Shown here: piece by piece, positions 42,791 through 52,875 of the stretch | Numbering within the stretch: the stretch's first letter is position 1 | Layout of the letters: every line of letters begins with the position of its first letter | Assembly (NCBI GenBank): GCA_964020085.1 | Contig: OZ026601.1 | Location: forward strand, 14,008,118-14,072,117 | Length of the DNA: 64,000 bases | Source of the DNA: Micromussa lordhowensis | Taxonomy: Eukaryota > Cnidaria > Anthozoa > Scleractinia > Lobophylliidae | Reading direction: 5' to 3' | Made by a program: the position numbers and the translations under genes | The notes under the pieces: generated by a model | Told to the model about the DNA's origin: nothing | Database searches by the model: none | The model's input: only the letters and a program-made list of their open reading frames with translations

Positions 42791-44451
42791 TACAGTTTTA
42801 TTGATCCAGGTTTACACAATTCACGGCTTGAAATTCGTGCCAGCCTTTTGTTTTGTTTTTTTTATTTTACTTATTTCTCTAAAATTATTTGCTTTTTAAT
42901 TAACCTCAAATAAACGATCTGCATTCAAAGAAGTAGCATAAGGTATTAAAGATAAAATGCGTTTTTAAGAGGTATAATTTTTATTATTATTCAAGTGGTC
43001 ACTTACCTAAGGTGACTGTAAGTTCTCATGGAGGCCGCCATATTTAAAACCGCACGAAGCCTAGACTCTAGTTCCCAGTGTTTTCTCAATAAAATAACAT
43101 TTTCGTTCCCAGCACCGCCTATGTCTCTTAGCCAGTGAGGCCATAGCAGCAAAAGATTTTTGCTGATGATATAACATTGTAAAATTAAAAGAAGTATTCA
43201 AACACGATCAATTAAATATCGTCATTGTTTTTAAAAACTAGCGATTATTCAAAATATAAAAGCCTATTTTACCTGTTTTTTGTTTCTGATTTCTTAGGGC
43301 TGGAGATGCCTACTCTACTTTCAGTCACCTCCCTCTTCGTCGCTTTAAGAACAGTAAAACTCCAAGATTGAAAATTGGAAAGTAGATATTTCATCCAAAA
43401 CTGCCTTCTTCAAGGTCCGCAAAATGGTTATGACGTCACAAGTTGTATGGGAATAGCGTGTACATTTGAGTGAATGGTAGACACCTTGGTCTGCAATCTT
43501 GGGTGTCTAGATTTCTCCAAACCCCAAAATATGTGAAAATTGGTCAAAAACAAATAGAAAGCATTAAGTTAACCCTGAAAAGATCTTTAATTAAGATGGT
43601 AAGAAAAACCCTGGAAATAAAAATAAAAATGCAACAGAATTAAAATTTTGAAAAACGTGTGTGTCAAGATTCTTTGACCATGGAAATGTCAAATTTCTTG
43701 ATCAAAGGGGGGTCATACTCAGTTGTTCCCAAGTAAATTGTAGAAAGGTTACCGAATTAATGTTATCGGTTTTTTCTTGGATGTTATAAAAATTACAAGA
43801 CAGAATGGTCATCTTTTCAACTTCAACTTCAACTTCAACTGTACTTTATTTAGCACTTCATTTTTAGTTACATGTTAACGCTCAGAATATCGATAAATCG
43901 GCACGTGACTGGTCACGTGACATATCACATGACTACACATTACTCCCTTAGTGGCAATAAACCTGTTACTTCCTTAACCAACACAAAGCACTTGCCTTTT
44001 ATAAAAAAGAATACCGCATATTGTCACTGTATTTGGCTGAGCCTCGTTTTCATGTAGTCATGATTTAAGACATGCGCAGCACGAAGCTCAGGTGGCTAAT
44101 TTGGGCTGGCTCCATATCTAAAACTGTTCGTCACAGGGATGTTAGCAATCTGGCAAAATTTCATGCTTTTATCAAAAAAAGAACAATTCGACCATTTTTT
44201 GGTTGTTAGCAGCAGGACTATATGTAGTGCAACTAGGCACAAAAAGGACATGGTTAAACATATAACATAAAACAAAAAAATAAAAAAGAAAGACATACAT
44301 TTATACTTACTCTGTAAAAAACGTTTTCTTACTGGGTACACTTTATGCATCTTAAGAGGCAACAAGCTGAAAATTATGATTAAAAGCTAACGAGATAAAC
44401 AAAAGCTCCCCTAGCGGAAAGTTTTACAAAAGGCACAAGTTTTGATCAGCT
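42791..44451. other. No supported gene
   Basis: AT-rich, with a (TTCAAC)n run at 43816-43840 next to GTACTTTATTTAGC, possibly a minus-strand LINE tail. No coding domain recognised. Confidence 0.5.
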
Positions 44452-45339
44452 TTAACTAAAGGTTAATTCTCTGCCTGCTGGCCATAATCGTCCTCTAATA
44501 TATGACTTATCTGGTTGAGATTGACTGAAAGCTGCCGGAACTCCATCTTTTCCGGCTTCTTTGAAGGTTTTCATCTGCTCCTTGCGTCGCTTGACAATTT
44601 CTGCAGGATAATCACGGAACATTTGGTAGTCCATATCTTTTAAACGGTGCCGAAGTGAAAATATTTTTTGCACATCTTGATATGTCAGAAAGCGGGCCAA
44701 GATGGGTCGAGGTCCACCGTCTTTTCCTTTTCTACTGCAGTGCACTCTTTGTATCTCTACAGTTCTTGCATCTAGGAGGCCTAGGTTACTTTCCAGGAAG
44801 GACCTGAAGGTTTCTTCAGCGTCTTCGTGCTCCTCTGTTGAATCGACAGCGATGTTCATAAACTTAATGTTCTCTCTTCTAGAGTAAGCCTCCAGGTACA
44901 GGAGTTTTGTTTCCATCTCTTTTCTACCTTCTTCGTTCTCATTTGCTGTTTTCGTTAATTTGGCAATTTCAGCTTTCGCATTGGTTAACTCTGTTGTCTG
45001 TTTATCTACCTGGGTGCTTGTGAAGTCCGCGCCGTCTTTGAGATCTTTTATATCCTTCTCCAAAACGTCTGTGCGGTCTTCAAGGTTTTTAAGTTTTACT
45101 TCAATATTTTTGACTGATGCTTCTATAACATCGAGCTTCTGTAGTTTCTTTAATATTTCTTCTAGCTTTCCGGATGCGGTCTCCGACATATTTAATGCCA
45201 TCCAGATTTCGTCTTCTTCTTCACTCAACTGTTTCGTTGTCCTCGTTTTCTTGTGTTCAGGTGATGAGATTGAGTCTACAGAATCAGCAGATGTTCTACT
45301 TCTTCGTTTGTTTAACAGATCGGTAATAGTTTTGGCCAT
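44452..45339 (-). CDS. L1/Tx1 LINE ORF1 protein, intact frame
   Basis: An uninterrupted 295-residue frame. Residues ~55-150 are heptad-like and charged (coiled coil: LEEILKKLQKL, VKLKNLEDRTDVLEKDIKDL); then LEAYSRRENIKFMNI, VEIQRVHCSRKGKDGG, PRPILARFLTYQDV and QPDKSYIRGRLWPAG, the RRM and C-terminal domain order of L1-type ORF1 proteins. These trimerise and coat LINE RNA. No ORF2 follows on the left, so the element is 3'-truncated or rearranged. It is the best reference here for the scrambled ORF1 at 30.4-31.4 kb. Confidence 0.82.
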   Translation of the reverse strand: MAKTITDLLNKRRSRTSADSVDSISSPEHKKTRTTKQLSEEEDEIWMALNMSETASGKLEEILKKLQKLDVIEASVKNIEVKLKNLEDRTDVLEKDIKDLKDGADFTSTQVDKQTTELTNAKAEIAKLTKTANENEEGRKEMETKLLYLEAYSRRENIKFMNIAVDSTEEHEDAEETFRSFLESNLGLLDARTVEIQRVHCSRKGKDGGPRPILARFLTYQDVQKIFSLRHRLKDMDYQMFRDYPAEIVKRRKEQMKTFKEAGKDGVPAAFSQSQPDKSYIRGRLWPAGRELTFS

Positions 45340-45407
45340 TAAACTTTAGGGAGTTCTCAGATAATCTGAAAATTGTGGACGGTCGCTTCGAACGTCCTCA
45401 CGCGGCC

Positions 45408-45456
45408 ATACATACATACTTACATACATACATACATACATACTTTATTTGAACAG
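45408..45456. repeat. (CATA)n microsatellite
   Basis: CATACATA run leading into CTTTATTTGAACAGCTCC; the order suggests the tail of a minus-strand retroposon. Confidence 0.85.
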
Positions 45457-45658
45457 CTCCCTGCCTAGGGCTCTTCCGCCGTCAATATTAACAACTAAAT
45501 TACATGAATATATCTTGATATGCTAAAAATGGCTTGGCCATGGCTTGGTCCCAGTTGTTCAATAGTTTGGCTTGGCACCATGTCCCTTTTTTTGGCGAGT
45601 GATGTAAGTGTCAATTGATTTTGCCTGTTACTGCGAGCAGTTATTGAATTTATATCTC

Positions 45659-46039
45659 TCATAGATGTTTGTTTTCCTGATGCAATGATTGGCCCATAAC
45701 TCCAGCACTTTGTTTATGTCTGCTTTTTCTCCATTGCTTTGAAATGGGAAGGCCATTGTGGACTTCAAGAGCCTCATTGCCAATACAAGTAATGAATGTG
45801 GCTACGCGAAGGTAGCTTGTTTTGTTTTGCAATTCAGTGACCACTTCATAGGCATCCCATACCTGTTGCCACTGTTTCCATTCTTTGGAGAGATTTTCAG
45901 AGCATATCTCTAGTTTTAGAGGTAAAAAAAAACTGTTACACAAGAATGTAGTAGTACTTGTACCGCTCGTCGATGGCGGAGTGGCATTTTGACTATACTT
46001 CTCTGCCTTCAAGTCTTTGCTGAACGTATTGAGCTGCAT
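45659..46039 (-). pseudogene. Ty3/gypsy gag N-terminal fragment
   Basis: A 126-residue minus-strand frame whose middle reads KEWKQWQQVWDAYEVVTEL and YLRVATFITCIGNEALEVHN, the conserved N-terminal capsid block of cnidarian and fish gypsy gags, with GLPISKQ next. The N-terminus is Ser/Thr-rich. After residue ~100 homology fades. It begins ~65 bp inside the LTR edge at 46105, the normal position. Pol is absent. Confidence 0.72.
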
Positions 46040-46104
46040 GTCTCCTAAATGAAATGAAGATTCTCTTTACCAGTCGCTGCTTGGGCTGTTTACTTCTGAC
46101 ACAA

Positions 46105-46380
46105 TGTTTAAATCAGGCTCGATAAACTTGATAAACAGTCAATTCAACAGAAGTTTATTCTGAGAACGAAGCACTACTACACGGCCATGTTGTAAAACGA
46201 ACAACAACTCGAGCACATGGTTAAACTTAATGCTGATTGGCTGTTCTAGACATTTGACATACTGGCAAATGGTGACTACTTTAGTAGCCTCGCCAGCGAG
46301 CTGGTTTAAAGTGCTCAACATTTCGCTGTATTTGTCAAATCCCCCACTTACTATTCTAATCAAACTCGCTACAAAATTCT
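46105..46380 (-). mobile_element. Ty3/gypsy 5' LTR next to gag fragment
   Basis: In minus orientation the LTR ends in TTAAACA at 46105 and is followed by TTGTGTCAGAAGT, a primer-binding-site-like sequence, then gag. The outer end is not defined; it must lie before the putative CEP70 start at 46419. The 46380 limit is approximate. Confidence 0.45.
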
Positions 46381-46418
46381 CATTTGAACATTTGCGGTTA
46401 CCCTTTATACACAAGAGT

Positions 46419-46485
46419 ATGGCCGAATCAGACAATCTTATTGAGCCAACTCACCAAGTTAAGGAACATTTTTATGACAAAGAAG
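46419..46485 (+). CDS. CEP70: CEP70-like gene, putative exon 1
   Basis: ATG at 46419 opens 22 codons (MAESDNLIEPTHQVKEHFY...) ending one base into a codon at a GT (46486). Joining to an acceptor at 47375-47376 keeps the frame and gives KEGVIAEWEEVN, where AEWE-x-x-N aligns with the start of the conserved CEP70 region. The donor GTGATT is weak; an alternative is GTTAAG after CAA (46457). So the exon is plausible but not proven. CEP70 is a coiled-coil centrosomal protein that binds gamma-tubulin and promotes microtubule and cilium assembly. Confidence 0.4.
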
Positions 46486-47376
46486 GTGATTAAAAGTCAA
46501 GTCATTAAAAAAATTCTCAAGCGTTTGATCCTTAAAAAACTATCCTTGCGAAGCATGTTGCAAAATGTTACACATTTCACGCACTTCACACTCATAAAAA
46601 ATATCATTGTAAAATGATAGAAACCGAAAAAATCTGAAAAGAAGAATGCCCAAAATGCGGCAAAATGTAACACATAACAACAATTTGTTTACACAGAAAA
46701 ATTGGGCGTCCAAAACCAAGGAAAAATCAATCAAACATTAATGATATACCTGTATAAACATGCAATGTGGGAGGAAGAGTTGTTGAACAAGCAGTAAAAA
46801 ACCGAAATGGCAGGAGCAATTGTGGGTTTCATATAGGTGCATGGTTTTTGGATGTTTATCGTCTAAACCGACGTATGTCAAAATACCAAACAATATTGTG
46901 GACACAATGAAACAAATGGATGGAAGAGGTTGCCAATATTCTCCTAAGAGTAAACAGAGGCACTGGCAATGCAAATTCGGGTGGTGGTTTACCAGAGCAT
47001 GACTAAGCGAGCACATTCACAGAAGAAAGTTTTCTGGTAACAGAAGCTGTTCAGATACAGGGAGAAATGGTGTAAGAAGCTTGTTAGAAAGAAATCACCT
47101 GAGGGAATGCGGTCTGTCAATGATATCGACATTAAAAACAATAAATGGCTGTGGTGGTGATAGAGAATAGTCTAGAAGAGTGAAACATCATATTGCTTTT
47201 GACAAAAGCGCTGGGTCATTATAACAGCAGGCTCATGTAGAAAGGGTTGCATGAAAGTCCTTTAAGTCATAGAAGAAGTTAGTAAGAGCAGATATTTATG
47301 ATGAAGCAAATTAACATAAAAATGTCTTGGTGTTCTACAGTGCTTTGACTGCATACAAATATCCTTTTGTAGGCAG
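46486..47376 (+). other. CEP70-like intron 1 (no other feature)
   Basis: AT-rich, no element or second gene recognised. A frame at 46738-47016 (minus) has no domain. Confidence 0.4.
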
Positions 47377-47478
47377 GAGTGATAGCAGAATGGGAAGAGG
47401 TCAACTGCAAACTGAGACATCATGGCTATCAGCCTGTCATGGTGTTACCTTCTAACCGACTGCAACAGATTCCTGTAG
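47377..47478 (+). CDS. CEP70: CEP70-like gene, exon 2
   Basis: Flanked by acceptor TTTTGTAGGCAG (AG at 47371 or 47375) and a consensus donor GTAAGT at 47479. The exon encodes VIAEWEEVNCKLRHHGYQP and then VMVLPSNRLQQIPV, ending in phase 1. Its Glu-Trp-Glu, Asn, His-Gly and Pro positions match the N-terminal block of CEP70, where AEWE, N and HG-x-x-P occur at the same spacing. The codon phase agrees with exon 3 at 52748. Confidence 0.68.
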
Positions 47479-47739
47479 GTAAGTCCAAAGATTAAGACAA
47501 GGAACTGTGATTTTCTTTTTTCTGCACACAGTGCTAGTTTTTGTGGTTTGTTTTTATTTCATCATTCTTTCTGCTATTCCCTTAGTGAAACATTTAGTTA
47601 TGTAATTAAGAGTGTTCAGATTAGGAGTTGCTTGCTGAAGCACTTTATAAGAAAAATTAAAATAACGGTTAACCGACGTTTCGATGTATCAAACACCATT
47701 CTCAAGATTGATGTCGTTTATGCTAATGTCAAAGTTGTT

Positions 47740-47839
47740 ATTGTTCCTGTCTGCATCACTCAGTGCATTGTCCGTAGCAACATTAGTAATAAATTGGTTT
47801 ACAGTGGACAATGTACAGAGTGATGCAGACAGGAACAAT
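47740..47839. repeat. Perfect-stem palindrome in Penelope 5' region
   Basis: Arms 47740-47772 and 47806-47839 (ATTGTTCCTGTCTGCATCAC and its complement, with one or two mismatches further in) around a 33-bp loop. Confidence 0.9.
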
Positions 47840-47859
47840 GACACCACCCCTACGGTTAT

Positions 47860-47974
47860 GTTTTCAATCCCTTTCATTAGCCAGAATGCTGCAGACAGCA
47901 CAAGGAGACAGCTGCAAGACCTCAGTTCGAAAATCGGTGTCTCCTTACAACCTATTTTCACGAGCAAGAAAATA
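47860..47974 (+). pseudogene. Penelope protein segment before GIY-YIG
   Basis: Frame with FSIPFISQNAADSTRRQLQD and LSSKIGVSLQPIFTSKK, the linker block preceding the GIY-YIG domain in Penelope-like proteins. It is cut at the TA (47973-47974) where the MITE starts, and continues in frame at 50456 (GEIIKTCEPK). Confidence 0.75.
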
Positions 47975-50455
47975 CAGCACAGCCCAAAAATAATGCACAC
48001 GCAAGAACTTCTTTTTGTGTCCGCAAGAAGAAGTTCTTCTTGCGGCTGATTGCGGATCACTTGAGCTTGAGTCCTGGAAACGGCAAGAACTTCTTTGCGG
48101 TTGCATGATAAAAGCGCAACAACTTCTTTGCGGTAGGATTTTCTAACCGCAAGAACTTTTTTGTGGTTCTTTGAAAGAAATGAGACTGGGTATGCGTAAG
48201 TAAAAACGCAAATTGAAGCGAAAGACACAGTCGAGTTGCAGCTAAAAATGTAATTGTCTAGAATAACTTTTTATTGGCTCAGGATAGCCGATATATAAGA
48301 GATTTGTCCTTGCTTACCTTGTGTTATATGTACGAATAGTTATTATGACAGGCGAAAAGCTCTTTCAGAAAATACATTTTGTGTTTCTCAACAGACGGTA
48401 ATCAAGGAAACTTGGAAGGCCTGTTTGCAATGCGGTAAAACATTGGTTGTGATAAGCACATAAATGATTTTCTGAACGCTGAAATCTCATGGGTTTGCCT
48501 TGTGCATTCCTCTTATTTCAAAGAGAATTCCACTGAATGAAATCTTTTAAGACAGAATGCACTGAGCTTGTTAGTATTAAAGTAAGATAACAATCAAATT
48601 GTTGTGACGCCTTGAATTTGTATAAAGTTTCAAACTACGATGCGTGAAAAAGTTACGTTTTTTCCTGCATGCATGTATAGTCCTGTGCTTGTGCTTGCCG
48701 ACTAAGAAACTTGCTTGTTTTAAAATTTGGGTTATTCTAGAAAGCCACTTCCCAGTAAATATGTTTTTTAAACCTTTGCTACAGGGGCCATTCCGGACAG
48801 AAAATAAGCTTATTTCAGGCCGCTTAACCACGCTGCAGGTCTGAGACTCCAGAATCATTGTAATAAAAATTGTAAACAATTAAATTTCCACCATGTTGCC
48901 GAAAAACAAAACAAAGTGAACCCAGTATCAAATTCAGAACCAACTCTGATAAAAATGTACTGTTACTAAACTGATAATTATAACCAAACAAAAAGCCAAA
49001 GGCCTTGTCTCTCTCCCTATCTGCAAAGTTGAGGTTTGAGCATGTGACCAAAATCTTCCCACTGTCGGTATGATAAAATCTACCGAATGATTTATTCGGG
49101 AATGAAAACTCTCTCAAAAAATGACTTCAACAGTGCTTAGACTTTATATGGCTTACACTTTAGAACTAAGACCTCTTCTGTAATGGTATACTTAGTAAGG
49201 TCGACGATTTGTTTGTTTGTCGGTATGCACAAGAATCAATTTTTTCTTTGGCTATACGTCAAGCCGTCAAAGTAAACTCTAAAACGCCGTTCCGTGGGCT
49301 TTCTTTAAGTTATCAAGTAGATGTAATTTTGCTTAAAATAAAGGTGCATTTACCTGGCAGATTAAAATGATTCCGACATTTATAGTTGGTTGATGTTGGA
49401 AGACTTCGGCGACTTAAAACTATTCATTGTACCATTGTAAACATGATAAAGTGGACTTCGCAATTGGGTTATGGTATGTTAGCTTTCCAGTTGGCCACTC
49501 TTTAGAAGGCCACTTTTTCTAGTTCCCTTATTCATCATTTATTTAATTTAACTCTAAGCTTCTAAGTAAAGAAAGTTTGTAAAGCAAATAGTTTCGAGCA
49601 AGCAAAAAACAAACACAACGTGATCAGAGAACTTGTGCAAATTACTAGTGTCAGCCAAATATTTTGAAGTGTTTTGCTGCTGCGGCTTAATTAATGTAAG
49701 AGCTTTCGTTTAAACTCCTGTTTCATTTACTGAAGGAAGTAATTCTGATTGATTCTTTGATGAAGGCTGAAAATACGTTGATGAGATTCTTGTTGCTTCG
49801 ACATGCCACACAAAAAACAGTATACATTGTAAACATACATGTAGATACACTTAGTCCTGCTCGTTATATCAGAAACATTTTCGAAAAGTGAAATCAAGAT
49901 TATGTTTTATCTCTTTCCTCCGTGAAACATAACCTTGAATATAAACATTATCAGTAAGCGCCTCCTACGCAGTTGATAAACTACATGCTCAGCTCTCTGC
50001 AAAGATGTGCAACATACATGTCAGCCGATCCCAAACACAGAACATGATCTGGCAAAACAGAGATCCACGTTTACGCGATCATGATCAAACGGCAAAAATT
50101 GAACTTTTGCCTTCTGCCCTTAAGCCATTTTCGCAATGAAGTCAAATTGTTTACATTTTCCTGAATAGATGTTTTTTTTCTTTTTCTCCGTTGGATATTT
50201 TTAAGGGTTAAGAGAAAAAGGAGCGAAATTAAAATTACCTTTTGCCGTTTGCCATAAACGTGGTTCTAAATCTATCTATTGCTGGTTAAGCCAACTACTG
50301 TAAATTTCTTGCGGGTATTTGCGGTTTGCGGTAGGACTCGTAACTTCATGCGGATAAAGTACAATTTAACTTCTTTTCACCGCTTGCGTGTTCTTGCGGC
50401 GCAACAACTTCTTGCGCCACTTCTTGCGCGTGCATTATTTTTGGGCTGTACTGTA
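47973..50455. mobile_element. 2.48-kb TA-flanked MITE inside Penelope ORF
   Basis: Ends 47975 and 50453 are inverted copies beginning CAG(C/T)ACAGCCCAAAAAT, continuing AATGCAC(A/G)CGCAAGAA. TA flanks at 47973-47974 and 50454-50455. Both ends carry iterated CCGCAAGAA / TTCTTGCGG words (48000-48170; 50300-50440). No transposase recognised inside. TIR layout resembles the MITE at 28922. Confidence 0.9.
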
Positions 50456-50803
50456 GGTGAAATCATCAAAACCTGTGAACCAAAACTGAAGATCATTAAC
50501 AAACAATGCGTTGTTTATCAATTTTATTGTGGTCTATGCGAAATGGACTATGTTGGTTTTACTAATCAACACCTCTTTCAACACATCAACGAACACACCA
50601 ACTCAAGATCTTCAATTGGCAAGCACATGAAGCTACAACACGGAGTCCAACAACCAGTCATTGCAGAAAATTTCACCGTCCTAAAAAAGTGCCGGAGTAA
50701 ATTGGACAGTTTGGTCTACGAAATGTTACTCATAAAAGAACTAAAACCATCACTCAGTGTACAGTCAGACTCAATCTGCACGAAGTTATTCACTGATGCT
50801 TAA
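50456..50803 (+). pseudogene. Penelope-like GIY-YIG endonuclease domain
   Basis: Open frame: KLKIINKQCVVYQFYCGLC, then MDYVGFTNQHLFQHINEHTN, SIGKHMKLQHG, FTVLKKCRSKLDSLVYEMLL and LKPSLSVQSDSICTKLF. This is the complete C-terminal GIY-YIG module of Penelope-like elements. The conserved Arg after HL-x-x (HQR in the 18.1-kb copy) is His here (FQHINEH), so nicking may be lost. The frame itself has no stop. Confidence 0.82.
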
Positions 50804-50899
50804 CTAAAATATTTACATAACATCAAGCACTGTGGAATGCGCATATAAGTTATTCAAAATCTTCAACTCTCTAATAACAACTTTTACATTAGCATAAAC

Positions 50900-50960
50900 G
50901 ACCTCAAACTTGCGAATGATGTTTGATACATCGAAACGTCGATTAACCATTATTTTAATT
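50900..50960 (+). other. CGAAACGTC motif in Penelope terminal repeat
   Basis: The right terminal copy reads CTTGCGAATGATG, a short stem candidate TTTGATACAT, then CGAAACGTC. The same order is inverted at 47665-47700. CGAAACGTC is the 3' core of the compact hammerhead ribozymes known from Penelope-like elements, but the CTGATGA part is not intact here. Confidence 0.35.
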
Positions 50961-51125
50961 TTTCTTAAGTAAGGATCTGTCCATGAGAAAACCTGGCAGG
51001 AGGTTAAACAGTTGAAATCACTGATTTCACTCAAACTTGACTCAAATGTTGGGTTGGGTGAGTGAATGATTATGGCAAAAAAGTAGGTCGAAGATTTTAT
51101 TCCCTTCAAGTTAGGGGGACCCCCT

Positions 51126-51555
51126 GTTAAATTCATCACAAATTGATGAGCTTGGGAACTGGTGCCGTAAAGGTTAGCGGGGAGCAGCAACCATAAGCCA
51201 AAGGGGAGATATCCATGGCAACCCTGGAAGTGGGAACCACCCCCAAAGGCAGCTGCTAACCGGCACTGTCACACTGAAAGAATCAGTGGAAACAACTTAC
51301 CTGACCCATACTTACCTAGATACCAACCACCAACGAGGAGGGGGCGGGAGGGAGCAAGAATCCACAAAGATTCGCTAGACACCAAGCAAATGGTCCGCAA
51401 CGATCAGCAAGGAGTACAGCACATGCAATGCAACAATACACAATGGCCCTGCAAATCCCCCTAGGACCGCCCCGCAAGTCATGTACTGTTAGGCGAAACA
51501 CCGCTGGCCGCATTGGTTTGAGTCTAACTTTGCCTAAATTCTATTTAGCCACATT
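51126..51555 (-). mobile_element. Solo A2-B2 terminal unit of a Ngaro-type element
   Basis: On the minus strand it begins AATGTGGCTAAAT and GAATTTAGGC, then GGCCAGCGG, paralleling repeat A of the element at 6.2-11.3 kb. Further on it has TTTCCACTG...CAGTGT-ACAGTGCCGG, GGGTTGCCATGGATA and finishes GTGATGAATTTAAC, paralleling the spacer and repeat B. Length 430 bp versus 392 bp. No coding sequence is attached, so it looks like a recombination remnant, comparable to a solo LTR. Confidence 0.75.
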
Positions 51556-51952
51556 AGAAATGACCATTTGTCACTAATTTTTGCATATTTTGTTAGCTGT
51601 TTTTGCTTTAGTATTTCTACAACTGGGAAGGCCATGTGAAAATGAAATCCGCTGGATCATGTTCTACAATAATGTATCAGTCTCAAAGCACAGATGTTCA
51701 TTTGATCTGAGCAATTTGATATCTCTCTGTTGTTCTTAGTAAAGGGGCATATTTCATAGTGTTATGAATAGCCTCTAGTTCAACTGTTGATTGCAAATAT
51801 CTGCAATAAGCAACAGCAAATACACATTATTCTAGCTTTTAATAGTGAGAGCAATCACTATAGTCCTCCACTTCAAAGAGCCATAAAGTGTTTGGGGACT
51901 TCAATATTTTTTCTGTGCTGGCATACTGTTTACATAGGACTTATGATTTTGT

Positions 51953-52145
51953 GGAGGTGGCATGGCCTAGTGGTTAGGGCACTGGATCTGTAATCCGGAG
52001 GTACTGAGTTCAAATCTTCTGCCCTCAGACCATGCTTTGTAGATAGCCAACTGGTCAGCCTCCTGCGAGTTGGGATTTTTAACAAGCTTTTGTTTCGCAC
52101 ACCAAGATTCAAATCTGTAGTCTTCAGCAGTTTTTAAAACCTGCT
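51953..52145 (+). repeat. tRNA-derived SINE-like unit
   Basis: TGGCCTAGTGGTTAGGGCAC resembles an A box plus D-arm, and GAGTTCAAATC resembles a B box about 40 nt later. The remainder (to ~52145) has no coding sense. Probably a SINE head with body. Confidence 0.65.
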
Positions 52146-52189
52146 TTGCCAACCTGCAACAGGTTAAGTGAAGCCTTGGAGCCTTGACT

Positions 52190-52430
52190 GGCTTATAGCT
52201 GTCAGAGCTTATCCCGGTTTCTGTAGCATGAAGCAGCTAGGAGTATTTCTACTTCTCCTGGATGGGATGTTAGTGCATTGCAGGTCACTTCCCCGCAATT
52301 TGTTAGGTTTTCCCAACAATTCGTCGGTAACCATTTGTACACCTGGGTGGAGAGAAGCACTATGAGAGTTAAGTGTCTTGCCCAAGAATACAACCCAATG
52401 TCCCCAGCCAGGGCTCAAACCATGTACATA
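52190..52430 (-). repeat. Second SINE-like unit, opposite strand
   Basis: On the minus strand GGTTTGAGCCCTGG is B-box-like, followed by a body containing GGGCAAGACACTTAACTC and CACCCAGGTGTACAAATGG, a widespread short interspersed sequence pattern in invertebrates. The A box is not clear. Confidence 0.5.
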
Positions 52431-52747
52431 TATTTCTTTGCCATAATTCTCATTGTGCCAACCAAGTGAGAAGTTTAGGTCATGGACAACAAGAGCAACA
52501 ACAACTTTAGTTGCTCTTCTACTTACAATTTTATAACATACACACACGTGCTAAAAAATACAAATACACTGTATTGAGCCTGGAGGCTAAATAACTGGGA
52601 GGTTTATGAGTTAGTCTCCAAGGTACTTGCATGTTTGAAAATGACACATGCAAGGCTCAGTAGTTCACACAGTAACAATGTCCAAATTTATTTCTTAGCA
52701 AACAGAGACTTGTTTTGTAATTATTTTTAATATTTTCCTCTCAAAAG

Positions 52748-52875
52748 GAGCTGTTGTGCTAGAGGAGTTCACCTCCAAGAATTTGCAAAACACATTGGAC
52801 AAATTGATGACTGATTGTGATAGGAGACAGTCAATGGTCCAGGAACTGATCAGCTCTTCTCAAAGAATTCAGTCA
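52748..52875 (+). CDS. CEP70: CEP70-like gene, exon 3
   Basis: Acceptor TTTCCTCTCAAAAG precedes 52748. The exon starts in phase 1, completing the Gly codon left by exon 2, and reads AVVLEEFTSKNLQNTLDKL then DCDRRQSMVQELISSSQRI. This parallels the CEP70 segment ending in an MIQELIE-like block. A donor GTATCC at 52876 would end it in phase 0. The next exon is not nearby; the following intron exceeds 11 kb. Confidence 0.65.

Larger units (their letters stand above)
47645..50985 (+). mobile_element. Penelope-like element with inverted terminal sequences
   Basis: 47645-47735 and 50880-50980 are inverted copies sharing TTAAAATAA, GACGTTTCGATGTATCAAAC and GTCGTTTATGCTAATGT. The plus-strand coding part is a GIY-YIG region only; RT is missing, so it is 5'-truncated with an inverted terminal repeat, a known Penelope trait. 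It is interrupted by a MITE at 47975-50453. Confidence 0.78.
47479..52747 (+). other. CEP70-like intron 2, filled with mobile elements
   Basis: A 5.27-kb intron with GT-AG ends. It contains a Penelope-like element (47645-50985) split by a MITE, a solo YR-element terminal repeat (51126-51555) and SINE-like units (51953-52430). 51556-51952 and 52431-52747 hold nothing recognised. Confidence 0.55.

Noticed and set aside
47689..48228. 179-codon minus-strand open frame
   Set aside because: It is the antisense of the Penelope terminal region and the MITE end, including a palindrome that makes both strands look alike.
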